Shown here in pieces: positions 39,010 to 47,492 of a stretch of DNA of 64,000 nt. Source of the DNA: Mesosutterella porci. GTDB taxonomy: Bacteria > Pseudomonadota > Gammaproteobacteria > Burkholderiales > Burkholderiaceae_F. The notes below the pieces were generated by a model. That model searched no databases, had not been told where the DNA came from, and saw nothing but the letters and a program-made list of their open reading frames with translations. Within the stretch, counting starts at the first letter, position 1. Every line of letters starts with the position of its first letter. The stretch covers positions 186,001 through 250,000 of the forward strand of contig NZ_JAKNCT010000001.1 in the NCBI RefSeq assembly GCF_022134585.1. The letters are read 5' to 3'. The position numbers and the translations under genes were made by a program.

Positions 39010-39082
39010 GGCAACGCAGCACTATGTCCCATTTCGCGCCGGCCCTTCCGGGTCAGGCCTTTTTCTAAACAAGGAGAAGCGG

Positions 39083-40357
39083 ATGGCTGAGCATCTTCTG
39101 AGAGAAGGCGCGGCGGATTTCGCCCGCAAAGTGTTCGATGACGTAAGAGAATTTTCGAAGGACCCGGTGATCGGCATCTCGCGCCAGGGCTACAGCGAGA
39201 AGGAGAACAAGGTCCACGAGTACGTGAAGGCCTGGGGCCGCAGCATGGGGCTCGAGGAGAAGGTGGACCGCTGCGGCAATCTTTTTCTCACGCTGCCCGG
39301 ACGCGACCGGTCGCTGCCGTGCTACATGACGGGCTCGCACGGCGACAGCGTCCCGCAGGGTGGGCACTACGACGGACTCGCGGGCGTCGTGGCCGGCATG
39401 ACCGTGATCTACTGGCTCAAGCGCCAGGGCGTGACGCTCCGGCGCGACCTCACCCTCGTCGTCTTCCGGATGGAGGAGAGCTCGTGGTTCGGCAAGGCCT
39501 ACGTGGGGTCGCTTGCGATGACCGGACAGCTCACCCGCGCCGACCTCGCGCTGCGGCACCGCAGCAAGGACCAGACGCTCGCCGACGCAGTGCGCGAGGC
39601 GGGCTTTGACCCCGAGGACATGATAAAGACCGAGCCCTCGATCGACCTGTCGAGGATCGCCGCCTTCACGGAGCTGCACATCGAGCAGGGCCCGGCCCTC
39701 GACTCAAACCCGAAGGCGCGCGTGGGGATTGTGACCGGTATCCGCGGCAACCTCCGCCACAAGCTCTGCCGGTGCCTCGGCGTCACGGCCCACTCCGGGG
39801 CGGTCGACAAGCGCTACCGCCACGACGCGGTCATGGCCACCGCGGAGCTTCTGTCCCGGATGGACCGGCACTGGGACGCCTGGCTCGCGCGCGGCGAGGA
39901 CCTTGTCTTCACCACCGGGGTGCTCAGCACCGCGAAGTCCGCGGCGATCTCCGTGATCCCGGGAGAGGTGAGCTTCACGCTCGACATCCGCAGCCTCTCG
40001 ATGGACACGCTCCGGCGCTTCCTCGCGCTCTTTGAGGCCGAGGCGGCCGCCGTCGGGGCCGACCGGGGCGTGAAGTTCGAGTTCGACAAGACGCTCGCCA
40101 CGCAGCCCTCGAAGCTTGACCCGGAGCTCGCCGCACACCTTGAGGAGTCGGCCCGCAGGACCGGAATCGCCGTGGTGCGGCTGCCGTCCGGCGCGGGCCA
40201 CGACACGGCCGTGCTCTCGAACAAGGGCATCCCCGCCTCCATGATCTTCGTGGCGAACCAGGACGGCTCGCACAACCCCTATGAGAAGATGAAGCTCGAG
40301 GACTTCATGCTGGGGGTCGAGGTGCTCTACGCCTCGATCGCCTCCTACGACGACTAA
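39083..40357 (+). CDS. M20 family amidase, N-carbamoyl-amino-acid/allantoate amidohydrolase type, 424 aa
   Basis: It is a binuclear-metal hydrolase of the AllC/HyuC group. Motifs in order are GSHGDSVPQGGHYDGLAGVV (residues about 83-102, metal His and Asp), FRMEESSWFG (about 133-142, metal Glu; most relatives have EEGSRFG), TELHIEQGP, SGAGHDT and a final DGSHNPYE with metal His. The length is usual (about 410 aa). Such enzymes split N-carbamoyl amino acids, allantoate or beta-ureidopropionate. The start follows AAGGAGAAG. No pathway partners are adjacent, so the substrate is open. Confidence 0.88.
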   Translation: MAEHLLREGAADFARKVFDDVREFSKDPVIGISRQGYSEKENKVHEYVKAWGRSMGLEEKVDRCGNLFLTLPGRDRSLPCYMTGSHGDSVPQGGHYDGLAGVVAGMTVIYWLKRQGVTLRRDLTLVVFRMEESSWFGKAYVGSLAMTGQLTRADLALRHRSKDQTLADAVREAGFDPEDMIKTEPSIDLSRIAAFTELHIEQGPALDSNPKARVGIVTGIRGNLRHKLCRCLGVTAHSGAVDKRYRHDAVMATAELLSRMDRHWDAWLARGEDLVFTTGVLSTAKSAAISVIPGEVSFTLDIRSLSMDTLRRFLALFEAEAAAVGADRGVKFEFDKTLATQPSKLDPELAAHLEESARRTGIAVVRLPSGAGHDTAVLSNKGIPASMIFVANQDGSHNPYEKMKLEDFMLGVEVLYASIASYDD

Positions 40358-40382
40358 GCACCGCGCTCGCCTCCTCCCCAAA

Positions 40383-40418
40383 GGCCCGGGCGCCGGATCT
40401 TTCCGGCCCGGGCTTTTC
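40383..40418 (+). terminator. Terminator of the amidase gene
   Basis: GCCCGGGCGCCGGA pairs with TCCGGCCCGGGC around a TCTT loop with one bulged base and is followed by TTTT. It lies 26 bases after the stop. Confidence 0.88.
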
Positions 40419-40448
40419 TGCGCTCCGGGTTTTTCATTGATATTTTTA

Positions 40449-40486
40449 TTGTATTTTTCAAAAAGAGATTAATATACGGATATCCG
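40449..40486 (+). promoter_or_regulatory. Possible umuDC promoter with a 10-base palindrome
   Basis: A weak -35-like TTGTAT (40449-40454) and -10-like TAATAT (40470-40475) are followed immediately by the perfect palindrome CGGATATCCG (40477-40486), 26 bases before the umuD start. No CTGT-N8-ACAG LexA box was found. The palindrome is a candidate operator, possibly for the DNA-binding extension of this UmuD. Confidence 0.4.
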
Positions 40487-40512
40487 CGTTTTCTCCCAAT
40501 GAGGAATTCAAA

Positions 40513-41136
40513 ATGGATGAAAAGCCAGACAACGCCCCATCCCCGCGCGGGGGAAGCCGCCCGGGGGCCGGGCGCAAGAAAGGCGGGGGGCAGCATCTGA
40601 CCGAATCTCTCCAGGTGAGCGTCACCCCGGAGCAGAAAAAGGTCTTCACGGCACTCGGGGGCACCAAGTGGATCCGCTCAGTAATCGACCAAAGGCTCAA
40701 CGCCCTGCCGCCCGGGGCGGCGAGGCTCTCGAGAAGCCCCTCGAGGCTTCGCATCCGGCTCATGGACTCGCCCGTGCAGGCGGGGTTTCCCTCGCCCGCG
40801 ACCGACTACGTCCAGGACGAGATCGACCCGGTCTCGTTGCTCACCGAACACGCCGAGAGCACCTTTTTCCTGCGCACTAAGGGCGAATCCATGATCGGCG
40901 CGGGCATCTTCCCGGGCGACCTGCTGGTTGTTGACCGGGCGCTCGAGCCGCGCAGCGGCGACGTCGTGATCGCGAACGTGAACAACGAGTTCACAGTAAA
41001 GCGCTACTACCACAGAGGCGGAGTCCTGGAGCTGCGCCCCGAGAACCCGGAATACCCGGTGCTGCGGCCCCGGGAGGGCGACGAGTGGTCGATCGTGGGC
41101 GTGGTCACCCGCTCAGTGCACCCATTCCGAAAATGA
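40513..41136 (+). CDS. umuD: UmuD-type S24 peptidase with N-terminal DNA-binding-like extension, 207 aa
   Basis: Residues about 92-207 match UmuD closely (FPSPATDYVQDEIDP). The cleavage site is A90-G91, the catalytic Ser126 lies in GESM and the Lys163 in FTVKRYY. E. coli UmuD is 139 aa; here about 65 extra residues precede the cleavage site. They contain a GGSRPGAGRKKGG basic stretch and LTESLQVSVTPEQKKVF followed by TKWIRSVIDQRL, which looks like a ribbon-helix-helix or AT-hook DNA-binding region. RecA-stimulated cleavage would remove this part. The stop overlaps the umuC start. It may be a self-cleaving repressor of its own operon (inference). Confidence 0.88.
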   Translation: MDEKPDNAPSPRGGSRPGAGRKKGGGQHLTESLQVSVTPEQKKVFTALGGTKWIRSVIDQRLNALPPGAARLSRSPSRLRIRLMDSPVQAGFPSPATDYVQDEIDPVSLLTEHAESTFFLRTKGESMIGAGIFPGDLLVVDRALEPRSGDVVIANVNNEFTVKRYYHRGGVLELRPENPEYPVLRPREGDEWSIVGVVTRSVHPFRK

Positions 41137-42419
41137 AGGAGAAAAGGCCGCGGCCCGTCTTCGCGCTTGTCGACGCAAACTCGTTTTACGCCTCCTGCGA
41201 GCGGGTGTTCCGACCGGACCTCGCGAACCGGCCGATCGTGGTGCTCTCCAACAACGACGGGTGCGTCGTCACGCGCTCGGCGGAAGCCAAGAAAATGGGC
41301 ATCAGAAACGGAACCCCGGCCTTCAGGCTCGCCGGCCTCATCCGCTCGGGGGCGCTGGTCGCCTTCTCCTCGAACTACGAGCTCTACGGCGACCTCTCGG
41401 CGCGGATGATGAGGACGGTGGCGGGGATGGTGCCGCGCATCGAGCCCTACTCGATCGACGAGTGCTTCGCCGACCTCACGGGGATGCCGGGTGATCTTGC
41501 GCCGCTGCTCGCGCAGATCAGGGCCCGGGTACTCAAGTGGATCGGGATCCCCACCTGCGTGTCCTGCGCACAGACCAAGACGCTCGCGAAGCTCGCCAAC
41601 CACCTCGCGAAGACCTACCCGGCGCTCGGGGGAACGCTCGACTGGACGGCGCTTGCCGCCCCGCGGCGCGAAAAGGCGCTCTCGCTCGTGCCCGTGGGGG
41701 AGATCTGGGGCGTGGGAGGCCGCAACGTCGAGGCGCTGCGGCAGATGGGGGCCCGCACGGCGCTCGAATTTGCGAGGCTTCCCGCCTCGGCCGTGCGCCG
41801 CAGGTTCGGGGTCGTGCTCGCGCGCACCCATGCGGAGCTCAACGGCCTGCCCTGCATCGAGCTCGAAAGCGCCCCGCCGCCGCGCCGGCAGATCATGCGC
41901 TCGCGCTCCTTCGCCCGCCCGAGCGGCGAGTTCCAGGACGTGGCGGCAGCGCTTGCCTCGCACACCGCGGCCGCCTGCCGGCAGCTGCGCTCCCATGGGC
42001 TCGCCGCCCGCACCGTGAGCGTCTTTTTCCAAACCAATGTCTTCGACCCAAAGGCGAGGCAGTGCTTCGCGGAGCAAAGCTGCGGACTCTCGCGGCCTTC
42101 GGCCGACACGCTCGTGCTCACCGAGGCCGCGGTGAAGGCCGCGCGCCGGGCCTGGCGCAGGGGGTTCGCCTGGAAAAAGGCGGGCGTGATGCTCTCCGGG
42201 CTCGAGCCCGAGGGCGAGGCTCAGCCGGATCTCTTCGAGGCGGAGTCCGATGCGCGCTCGCGCCGCCTCATGACCACGCTCGACCGGCTCTCCGGACGCT
42301 ACGGCCGCAGCGTACTGCAGACCGGCACCGAGAGAGCCTCGGACGAATGGGCCATGAGCCGCAGGCTCAAGTCGCCCTGCTACACCACGCGCCTTTCCGA
42401 CCTTCCCCGGGTGAGTTAG
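41133..42419 (+). CDS. umuC: Translesion DNA polymerase V catalytic subunit UmuC, 428 aa
   Basis: It is a Y-family polymerase of UmuC length (about 422 aa). Motifs are FALVDANSFYASCERVF (residues about 10-26, catalytic Asp), LSNNDGCVV, SIDECFADLTG (about 108-118, catalytic Asp and Glu), then the helix-hairpin-helix thumb (IWGVGGRNVEALRQ) and the little finger with a final SRRLKSPCYTTR. The start at 41133 overlaps the umuD stop by four bases (ATGA), giving coupled synthesis. With cleaved UmuD it copies past DNA damage. Its last bases overlap the convergent AraC gene. Confidence 0.95.
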   Translation: MKEKRPRPVFALVDANSFYASCERVFRPDLANRPIVVLSNNDGCVVTRSAEAKKMGIRNGTPAFRLAGLIRSGALVAFSSNYELYGDLSARMMRTVAGMVPRIEPYSIDECFADLTGMPGDLAPLLAQIRARVLKWIGIPTCVSCAQTKTLAKLANHLAKTYPALGGTLDWTALAAPRREKALSLVPVGEIWGVGGRNVEALRQMGARTALEFARLPASAVRRRFGVVLARTHAELNGLPCIELESAPPPRRQIMRSRSFARPSGEFQDVAAALASHTAAACRQLRSHGLAARTVSVFFQTNVFDPKARQCFAEQSCGLSRPSADTLVLTEAAVKAARRAWRRGFAWKKAGVMLSGLEPEGEAQPDLFEAESDARSRRLMTTLDRLSGRYGRSVLQTGTERASDEWAMSRRLKSPCYTTRLSDLPRVS

Positions 42420-43327
42420 GCCCCGGCCGCGATGCGCTTCTTCACGTCCCGCAGCGGCGGCTGGCCGAAGAGCCTCTTGTACTCGCGCACGAACTGCGTG
42501 GGGCTTTCGTAGCCCACCTCGTAGGCGGCGGAGGAGACGTTCGCGCGGCCGGCCATCAGGAGGCGCTGCGCCTCGTAGAGCCGCAGCCGCTTCACGTACT
42601 GCAGGGGCGAGAGCCCGGTGACCGACTTGAACTGGCGGCGGAAGGCCGAGGGCGACATGTGGACGCGCTCGGCAATCTCCTCGACCTTATGCTCGCGCGT
42701 GAAGCTGCCGCGCAGCCACGAGAGCGCCGTGTACACCGCGTGGCTGCGGGTGCCCGCGGTCAGCAGCGAGCGCAGCTGCGGGCCGCACTCCGAGCGGGTG
42801 AGCAGGTAGTGGATCTCCCGGCTGTAGATCGGGGCGAGCGCCCTGATGTCCCCGGGCCGCTCAATGAGCTCGAGAAGCCGCAGCGTCGCGTCAAGGAGCC
42901 GCTCCCCGGACTGGAAGACGAAAACGCCCGAGCCGACCGACAAAGGAGGAGGCTGCAGGTCTTCGGATCTCCCGAAATCGGCGAGCATCTGAGGGTCGAG
43001 CGCGAGGCTTGCCGCATAGAAGGGCCGCCCGGCGCTCGCCCCCACCGCGTGGAAGGTCGAGGGAACGGCCGCCCCGCACACGAGGCACTCGCCTTCGCGG
43101 TAGCGGTAGACGCGGTCGCCCACGGTCGTCATCTTCTCGCCCTGCACCACCACGGAAAAGGAGACGTAGCCCAGGCTGCTGCCCAGGGTGTTCGAGTTCT
43201 CCGCCCGGTAGACTGAAAGCCCCGGCACCGGCGAGGCTTTCGTCGCCACCGCTTCCGATCCGAAGTCCATGCGGCCGAGGATCTGCTGCATGGCGCGGAT
43301 TTTCGGGCTCACGGCGCTCTCTGTCAT
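42416..43327 (-). CDS. AraC-family regulator, YqhC-like, 303 aa
   Basis: The C-terminal double helix-turn-helix (residues about 200-300) holds KVEEIAERVHMSPSAFRRQF and YEVGYESPTQFVREYKRLFG. The N-terminal AraC_N domain has the GDRVYRYREGECLVCGAAVPS segment typical of the YqhC group. In E. coli YqhC senses reactive aldehydes and activates yqhD (iron alcohol dehydrogenase) and dkgA (aldo/keto reductase). Here it is divergent from two YqhD-like genes, with an aldo/keto reductase pseudogene further along, so the same role is likely. It converges on umuC with a four-base overlap. Confidence 0.88.
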   Translation of the reverse strand: MTESAVSPKIRAMQQILGRMDFGSEAVATKASPVPGLSVYRAENSNTLGSSLGYVSFSVVVQGEKMTTVGDRVYRYREGECLVCGAAVPSTFHAVGASAGRPFYAASLALDPQMLADFGRSEDLQPPPLSVGSGVFVFQSGERLLDATLRLLELIERPGDIRALAPIYSREIHYLLTRSECGPQLRSLLTAGTRSHAVYTALSWLRGSFTREHKVEEIAERVHMSPSAFRRQFKSVTGLSPLQYVKRLRLYEAQRLLMAGRANVSSAAYEVGYESPTQFVREYKRLFGQPPLRDVKKRIAAGA

Positions 43328-43721
43328 GGCTTTCTCCCTCCTCCCCTAAAAGGCGCGGCCTTTCCTCCTGCGCTTCCCGGAAACGCGGGAAGGAGGAAAG
43401 AACCGATTCAATTGTGTTCATTTTAGGCAGAATTAATATGGGAAAGAAGCCTGAAACGATTCCATTTTTATCAAAAATGGCAAGCCTGAGCCCAGCCCGC
43501 GGGGATGACGGCCCGGAACGAGGCGCAGCAGCAGGAAAAGCCCCCTCTGGATTTTCAGGCAAATCTTCCTTCCAAAAGCACTCACCTTTTCCCCCCGGCC
43601 CGTCTATAGTTCATGTCTGTCACCCGGCGGGATCCGTCCCATCGAGTACCGGGACAGGCGGCGGATTCTGCTTCATGCATCCCGCACTGCGGCCCTTCAG
43701 TTGATAAAAGGAAAGAAAAAC
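43328..43721. other. Divergent promoter region between the AraC gene and the first alcohol dehydrogenase
   Basis: This 394-base region has an A/T-rich patch at 43408-43480. It holds TGTTCATTTTAGG (43417-43429), similar to TGTTCTTTTTTAGG upstream of the flavodoxin gene, and the palindrome listed separately. No gene is seen. The dehydrogenase ribosome site is GGAAAG at 43709-43714. Confidence 0.5.
43462..43480. promoter_or_regulatory. Perfect palindrome between the AraC gene and the first dehydrogenase
   Basis: CCATTTTT and AAAAATGG are exact complements around ATC, about 135 bases upstream of the AraC start. It is a candidate binding site for a regulator of the cluster. Confidence 0.45.
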
Positions 43722-44885
43722 ATGCATTCCTACAATCTTTACCTTCCCACGCGTCTCGTCTTCGGCGAAAACGCGATTGAAAAGCTCCCCGAGCTCACGA
43801 AGGGCTTCGGCAGGAAGGTTCTCATCGTCTACGGCGGCGGCAGCGTCAAAAGAAACGGGATCCTGGATCGCGCCAAAGAGCTGCTGAAAGACCGCGAGGT
43901 CTTCGAGCTCTCCGGAGTCGAGCCCAACCCCCGCATCACGACGATCCGCAAGGGCGTTGAACTCTGCAAGAAAGAAGGCATCGAGTGGTTGCTCCCGATC
44001 GGCGCGGGCAGCGTGATCGACTCCGCCAAGGCGATCGCGGCCGGCGCCTTCTACGAGGGCGACGCGTGGGACCTCGTGCTCGACTCCTCGAAGATCAAGA
44101 AGGCGCTCCCGATCTTCGTCGTCCTCACCAACGCCGCGACCGGCAGCGAATATGACGCGGGCGGCGTGATCTCCAACCTCGAGACCGACGAGAAGCTGCC
44201 CATCACGTCGCCGCTGCTCTTCCCCGTCGCCTCGATCATGGATCCCGCCTACACCTGCACGGTGCCCCCGAAGCACACCGCCGCGGGCGCGGCCGACATC
44301 TTCTCGCACACGATCGAGCAGTACATCGTGATGGACGGCAACATCCTCACCGACGCGATGTGCGAGGGGATGCTGAAGACCGTGATCGAGTGCACGCCGA
44401 AGGTTCTGAAAAACCCGAACGATCTCGACGCGCGCGGCCAGCTCATGATGGCGAGCTCCTTCGGCTGCTGCGGGCTGCTCTCGATCGGGCGCTCGCCCTC
44501 GCCCTGGCCCTGCCACGGCATTGAGCACGAAATCTCCGCCTGGCACGACATCACGCACGGCGAGGGGCTCGCCGTGATCACTCCGCACTGGATGCGCTGG
44601 AGCCTCACGGAAAAGACCGCTCCGCGGCTCGCGCAGTACGGCGTGCGGGTCTTCGGCCTGGACCCCGCGGCCCCCGCGATGGAAAACGCTGAAAAGGCGA
44701 TCGAGAAGACGAGCGAGTTCTTCCGCTCGATCGGGATCCCGGCGACCCTGTCCGAGCTCGGCGTCACCGACGAGCACTTCGAAGCGATGGCCGATCACGT
44801 GATCAGCCACTGGCGGCCTCTTTCCGGGGCCTTCCGGCCGCTCGACCGCGAGGGGATCCTTGCGATCCTGCGCGCCTCGCTTTAA
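43722..44885 (+). CDS. Iron-containing alcohol dehydrogenase, YqhD/butanol-dehydrogenase type (copy 1), 387 aa
   Basis: It has an N-terminal NAD(P)-binding domain with VLIVYGGGSVKRNGI (residues about 32-46, the GGGS motif of the YqhD group, which prefers NADPH) and a helical metal domain with AADIFSHTIEQYI, CHGIEHEISAWHDITHGEGL carrying the Asp/His metal ligands. Such enzymes reduce toxic aldehydes. The length matches E. coli YqhD (387 aa). It is about 90 percent identical by eye to the second copy at 45754, from which it is separated by a flavodoxin gene. The start at 43722 follows GGAAAG; an in-frame start at 43701 is less likely. Confidence 0.92.
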   Translation: MHSYNLYLPTRLVFGENAIEKLPELTKGFGRKVLIVYGGGSVKRNGILDRAKELLKDREVFELSGVEPNPRITTIRKGVELCKKEGIEWLLPIGAGSVIDSAKAIAAGAFYEGDAWDLVLDSSKIKKALPIFVVLTNAATGSEYDAGGVISNLETDEKLPITSPLLFPVASIMDPAYTCTVPPKHTAAGAADIFSHTIEQYIVMDGNILTDAMCEGMLKTVIECTPKVLKNPNDLDARGQLMMASSFGCCGLLSIGRSPSPWPCHGIEHEISAWHDITHGEGLAVITPHWMRWSLTEKTAPRLAQYGVRVFGLDPAAPAMENAEKAIEKTSEFFRSIGIPATLSELGVTDEHFEAMADHVISHWRPLSGAFRPLDREGILAILRASL

Positions 44886-45031
44886 AAAGCGCCTGAAAGG
44901 AGCGCCCTTCGGGGCGCTGGCGCGGCGGCCGCAGAACCGGAGTTTCCAGCCCGGGAAGCGGCCGCCTTCTTTTTTGCCTTTTCCAGTCAAACTTTCAAAA
45001 AATTCACCAGAAGGTCATTTAAGGCAATTTT

Positions 45032-45079
45032 AAGCGCATAATCTGTTCTTTTTTAGGTTCTGAAGCGCATATATTGTTC
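45032..45079 (+). promoter_or_regulatory. Direct repeat upstream of the flavodoxin gene, candidate AraC-type sites
   Basis: AAGCGCATAATCTGTTC (45032-45048) and AAGCGCATATATTGTTC (45063-45079) match at 15 of 17 bases and are 31 bases apart, three helical turns. A shorter third match, AGGCGCAT, lies at 45107. AraC-family proteins typically bind such direct repeats, and a YqhC-like AraC gene is nearby. Confidence 0.6.
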
Positions 45080-45131
45080 ACATCCGAAAGGATCGCGCAC
45101 CACTTCAGGCGCATCGCAAAAAGAACCTAAA

Positions 45132-45701
45132 ATGACACACAGCTTCTTCTCTTCCCGCCGCAGCCTCTTCAAGGCCGCCTGCGCTCTTGCCGCCGCAGGC
45201 CTGCCCGCGCTCGCCCAGGCCGCGTCCGGGCGTAGCATCGTCATTCTTTTCAGCCGCACGGGAAACACGGCGTTCCTGGCCGAAACAGTAGCGAAGGAAA
45301 AAGGGTTTCCGCTTCTGCGCCTGCAGCTGCAGAAGCCCTACGCCTCGAACTACAGCGACATGACAGACATCGCCCGCGACGAACTGCGCCGCGACGCGAG
45401 GCGAGAGATTTCAACCCGGATCCCGGATCTCTCCGGCTACAGCAACGTCTTCATCGCAACGCCGCTCTGGTGGGGGCATGCCTCGATCCCGATGAGAACT
45501 TTCCTCAAAGATCACCCTCTGGCCGGGAAGAACATTTTCCCGATCATCACCTCGGGGAGCTCCACCCCTGAGGACGTGGTGGCCGACATCCGGCACTTCT
45601 GCCCGAAGGCCAGCGTGCGCAAGGAATTCTGGGTGCCGGGCTCCCGCGCCGCGGGCTCGAGGAAAGAGCTCCTCGCCTGGCTCAAGGCTTCAGGCTTCTG
45701 A
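45132..45701 (+). CDS. Exported flavodoxin-like protein, 189 aa
   Basis: A twin-arginine-like signal (SSRRSLFKAACALAAAGLPA, cleavage after AQA near residue 30) precedes a flavodoxin domain. The FMN phosphate loop FSRTGNTAFLAE is at residues about 38-49, and ATPLWWGHASIPMRTFL and ITSGSSTPEDV line the cofactor. It resembles the Flavodoxin_4 type found next to aldehyde-stress genes. An exported flavodoxin is unusual, since flavodoxins normally act in the cytoplasm; related proteins with signals occur in gut anaerobes. It sits between the two dehydrogenase copies and is likely co-regulated through the repeats upstream. Confidence 0.85.
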   Translation: MTHSFFSSRRSLFKAACALAAAGLPALAQAASGRSIVILFSRTGNTAFLAETVAKEKGFPLLRLQLQKPYASNYSDMTDIARDELRRDARREISTRIPDLSGYSNVFIATPLWWGHASIPMRTFLKDHPLAGKNIFPIITSGSSTPEDVVADIRHFCPKASVRKEFWVPGSRAAGSRKELLAWLKASGF

Positions 45702-45753
45702 AGCGGGCAGCCTGCCATCCCCTCATTCTCTTTTTTGAAAAGGAAAAAACACA

Positions 45754-46917
45754 ATGCATCCCTACAATCTTTACCTGCCCACACGGCTGGTCTTCGGCGA
45801 AAACGCGATTGAAAAGCTCCCCGAGCTCACGAAGGGCTTCGGCAGGAAGGTTCTCATCGTCTACGGCGGCGGCAGCGTCCGCCGCAACGGCATCCTCGAG
45901 CGGGCCCGGGAGGTTCTGAAAGACCGCGAGATCTTCGAGCTCTCCGGGGTCGAGCCCAACCCCCGCATCACGACGATCCGCAAGGGCGTCGAACTCTGCA
46001 AGAAAGAAGGCATCGACTTCCTGCTTCCGATCGGCGCGGGCAGCGTCATCGACTCCGCTAAGGCGATCGCGGCCGGCGCCTTCTACGAGGGCGACACGTG
46101 GGACCTCGTGCTCGACTCCTCGAAGATCAAAAAGGCGCTCCCGATCTTCGTCGTCCTCACCAACGCCGCGACCGGCAGCGAATACGACGACTCTGGCGTG
46201 ATCTCCAACCTTGAGACCAACGAGAAGCTGCCCATTATGTCGCCGGTTCTTGCCCCGGTTGCTTCCGTGATGGATCCCGCCTACACCTGCACGGTGCCCC
46301 CGAAGCACACCGCCGCGGGCGCGGCCGACATTTTCTCGCACACGATCGAGCAGTACATCGTGATGGACGGCAACATCCTTACCGACGCGATGTGCGAAGG
46401 GATGCTCCGGACCGTGATCGAGTGTACGCCGAAGGTTCTGAAAAACCCGAACGATCTCGACGCGCGCGGACAGCTCATGATGGCGAGCTCCTTCGGCTGC
46501 TGCGGGCTGCTCTCGATCGGACGCACGCCTTCGGTCTGGCCCTGCCACGCGATCGAGCACGAGCTTTCCGCCTGGCATGACATCACGCACGGCGAGGGGC
46601 TGGCGGTGATCACCCCGCACTGGATGCGCTGGAGCCTCACGGAAAAGACCGCCCCGCGCCTTGCCCAGTACGGCGTGCGGATGTTCGGCCTGGACCCCAA
46701 GGCCCCCGTGATGGAAACTGCAGAAAAGGCGATCGAGAAGACGAGCGAGTTCTTCCGTTCGATCGGGATCCCCGCGACGCTCTCGGAGCTCGGCGTCACC
46801 GACGAGCACTTCAAAGAGATGGCCGACCACGTGATCAGCCACTGGTTCCCGCTTTCCGGCGCCTTCCGCCCGATCGACCGCGAGGGCATCCTCGCGATCC
46901 TGCGGGCTTCACTCTGA
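45754..46917 (+). CDS. Iron-containing alcohol dehydrogenase, YqhD/butanol-dehydrogenase type (copy 2), 387 aa
   Basis: This is the paralogue of the gene at 43722, of the same length and with long identical stretches at DNA level (for example the region around the metal ligands). Differences include the start region VRRNGILERAREVLKDREI, EYDDSGVISNLETNEK and IGRTPSVWPCHAIEHELSA. All motif residues for NADPH and metal binding are kept, so both copies should be active. The recent tandem duplication brackets the flavodoxin gene. It begins 52 bases after that gene and is followed 19 bases later by the cyclophilin-like gene, so the three are probably one transcript. Confidence 0.92.
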   Translation: MHPYNLYLPTRLVFGENAIEKLPELTKGFGRKVLIVYGGGSVRRNGILERAREVLKDREIFELSGVEPNPRITTIRKGVELCKKEGIDFLLPIGAGSVIDSAKAIAAGAFYEGDTWDLVLDSSKIKKALPIFVVLTNAATGSEYDDSGVISNLETNEKLPIMSPVLAPVASVMDPAYTCTVPPKHTAAGAADIFSHTIEQYIVMDGNILTDAMCEGMLRTVIECTPKVLKNPNDLDARGQLMMASSFGCCGLLSIGRTPSVWPCHAIEHELSAWHDITHGEGLAVITPHWMRWSLTEKTAPRLAQYGVRMFGLDPKAPVMETAEKAIEKTSEFFRSIGIPATLSELGVTDEHFKEMADHVISHWFPLSGAFRPIDREGILAILRASL

Positions 46918-46936
46918 TCCACGGGGGGAAAGTTCC

Positions 46937-47359
46937 ATGAAACGCACTTTCCTCCGCGCGGCCGCGTTCACCGCAGCGGCTGCCTTCATTTCAGGAGCAG
47001 TCATGGCAGAAACCATCCAGATGCAGGCGGGCGGAAAAACTTATTCCATCGTCCTGCTGGACAACGACGCCGCCCGCAGCTTTGCCTCGCAGCTGCCGCT
47101 GAAGCTGCGGTTCGAAGACTACGGGCAGGTCGAGCGAATCGCTTACCTCAAGAAAAAGCTCTCGCTCGGCTCAGCGCCTCAATCCCATACGCCAAGGCGC
47201 GGCGAACTCAACTACTACGCCCCCTGGGGCGACATCTGCGCCTTCACCGGCCCCTTCAGGCACTCTCCCGGCCTGGTGCCCCTCGGGCGCATGGACGAGG
47301 ACGCGATAGAGGCGATCCGCGGCAGCGCAAGCACCGAAGTCCTGTTCAGGAAACCCTGA
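46937..47359 (+). CDS. Exported cyclophilin-like fold protein, 140 aa
   Basis: A signal peptide (FLRAAAFTAAAAFISGAVMA, cleavage near residue 24) leads into a small beta-rich domain with the pattern of the cyclophilin-like family: AARSFASQLPLKLRFEDYG, GELNYYAPWGDICAF and LVPLGRMDEDAIEAIRG. Members often accompany flavodoxin and YqhD-like genes; their function is not established and isomerase activity is not implied. It follows the second dehydrogenase by 19 bases with a GGGGGGAAAG ribosome site, so it is the same operon. Confidence 0.85.
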   Translation: MKRTFLRAAAFTAAAAFISGAVMAETIQMQAGGKTYSIVLLDNDAARSFASQLPLKLRFEDYGQVERIAYLKKKLSLGSAPQSHTPRRGELNYYAPWGDICAFTGPFRHSPGLVPLGRMDEDAIEAIRGSASTEVLFRKP

Positions 47360-47369
47360 CTGTCCGTTT

Positions 47370-47392
47370 CCCGCTCCCCGATGGGGAGCGGG
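47370..47392 (+). terminator. Strong hairpin after the cyclophilin-like gene
   Basis: CCCGCTCCCC pairs perfectly with GGGGAGCGGG around GAT. No T-run follows, so it may be a processing or partial-termination element between the cyclophilin-like and hydrolase genes. Confidence 0.5.
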
Positions 47393-47492
47393 CCCACTCT
47401 TGTCCGACTCATGCCGCCGCTCAGGCTTTCGCCCTGCGCGGCAAAGGGAGGCCTTGACCTCTTTCCAGCTTTTTTTAACGGAGTCCCCAGAA

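Noticed and set aside
40358-40512. LexA (SOS) box before umuDC
   Set aside because: I searched the upstream region for CTGT-N8-ACAG and related half-sites and found none; only the CGGATATCCG palindrome is present.
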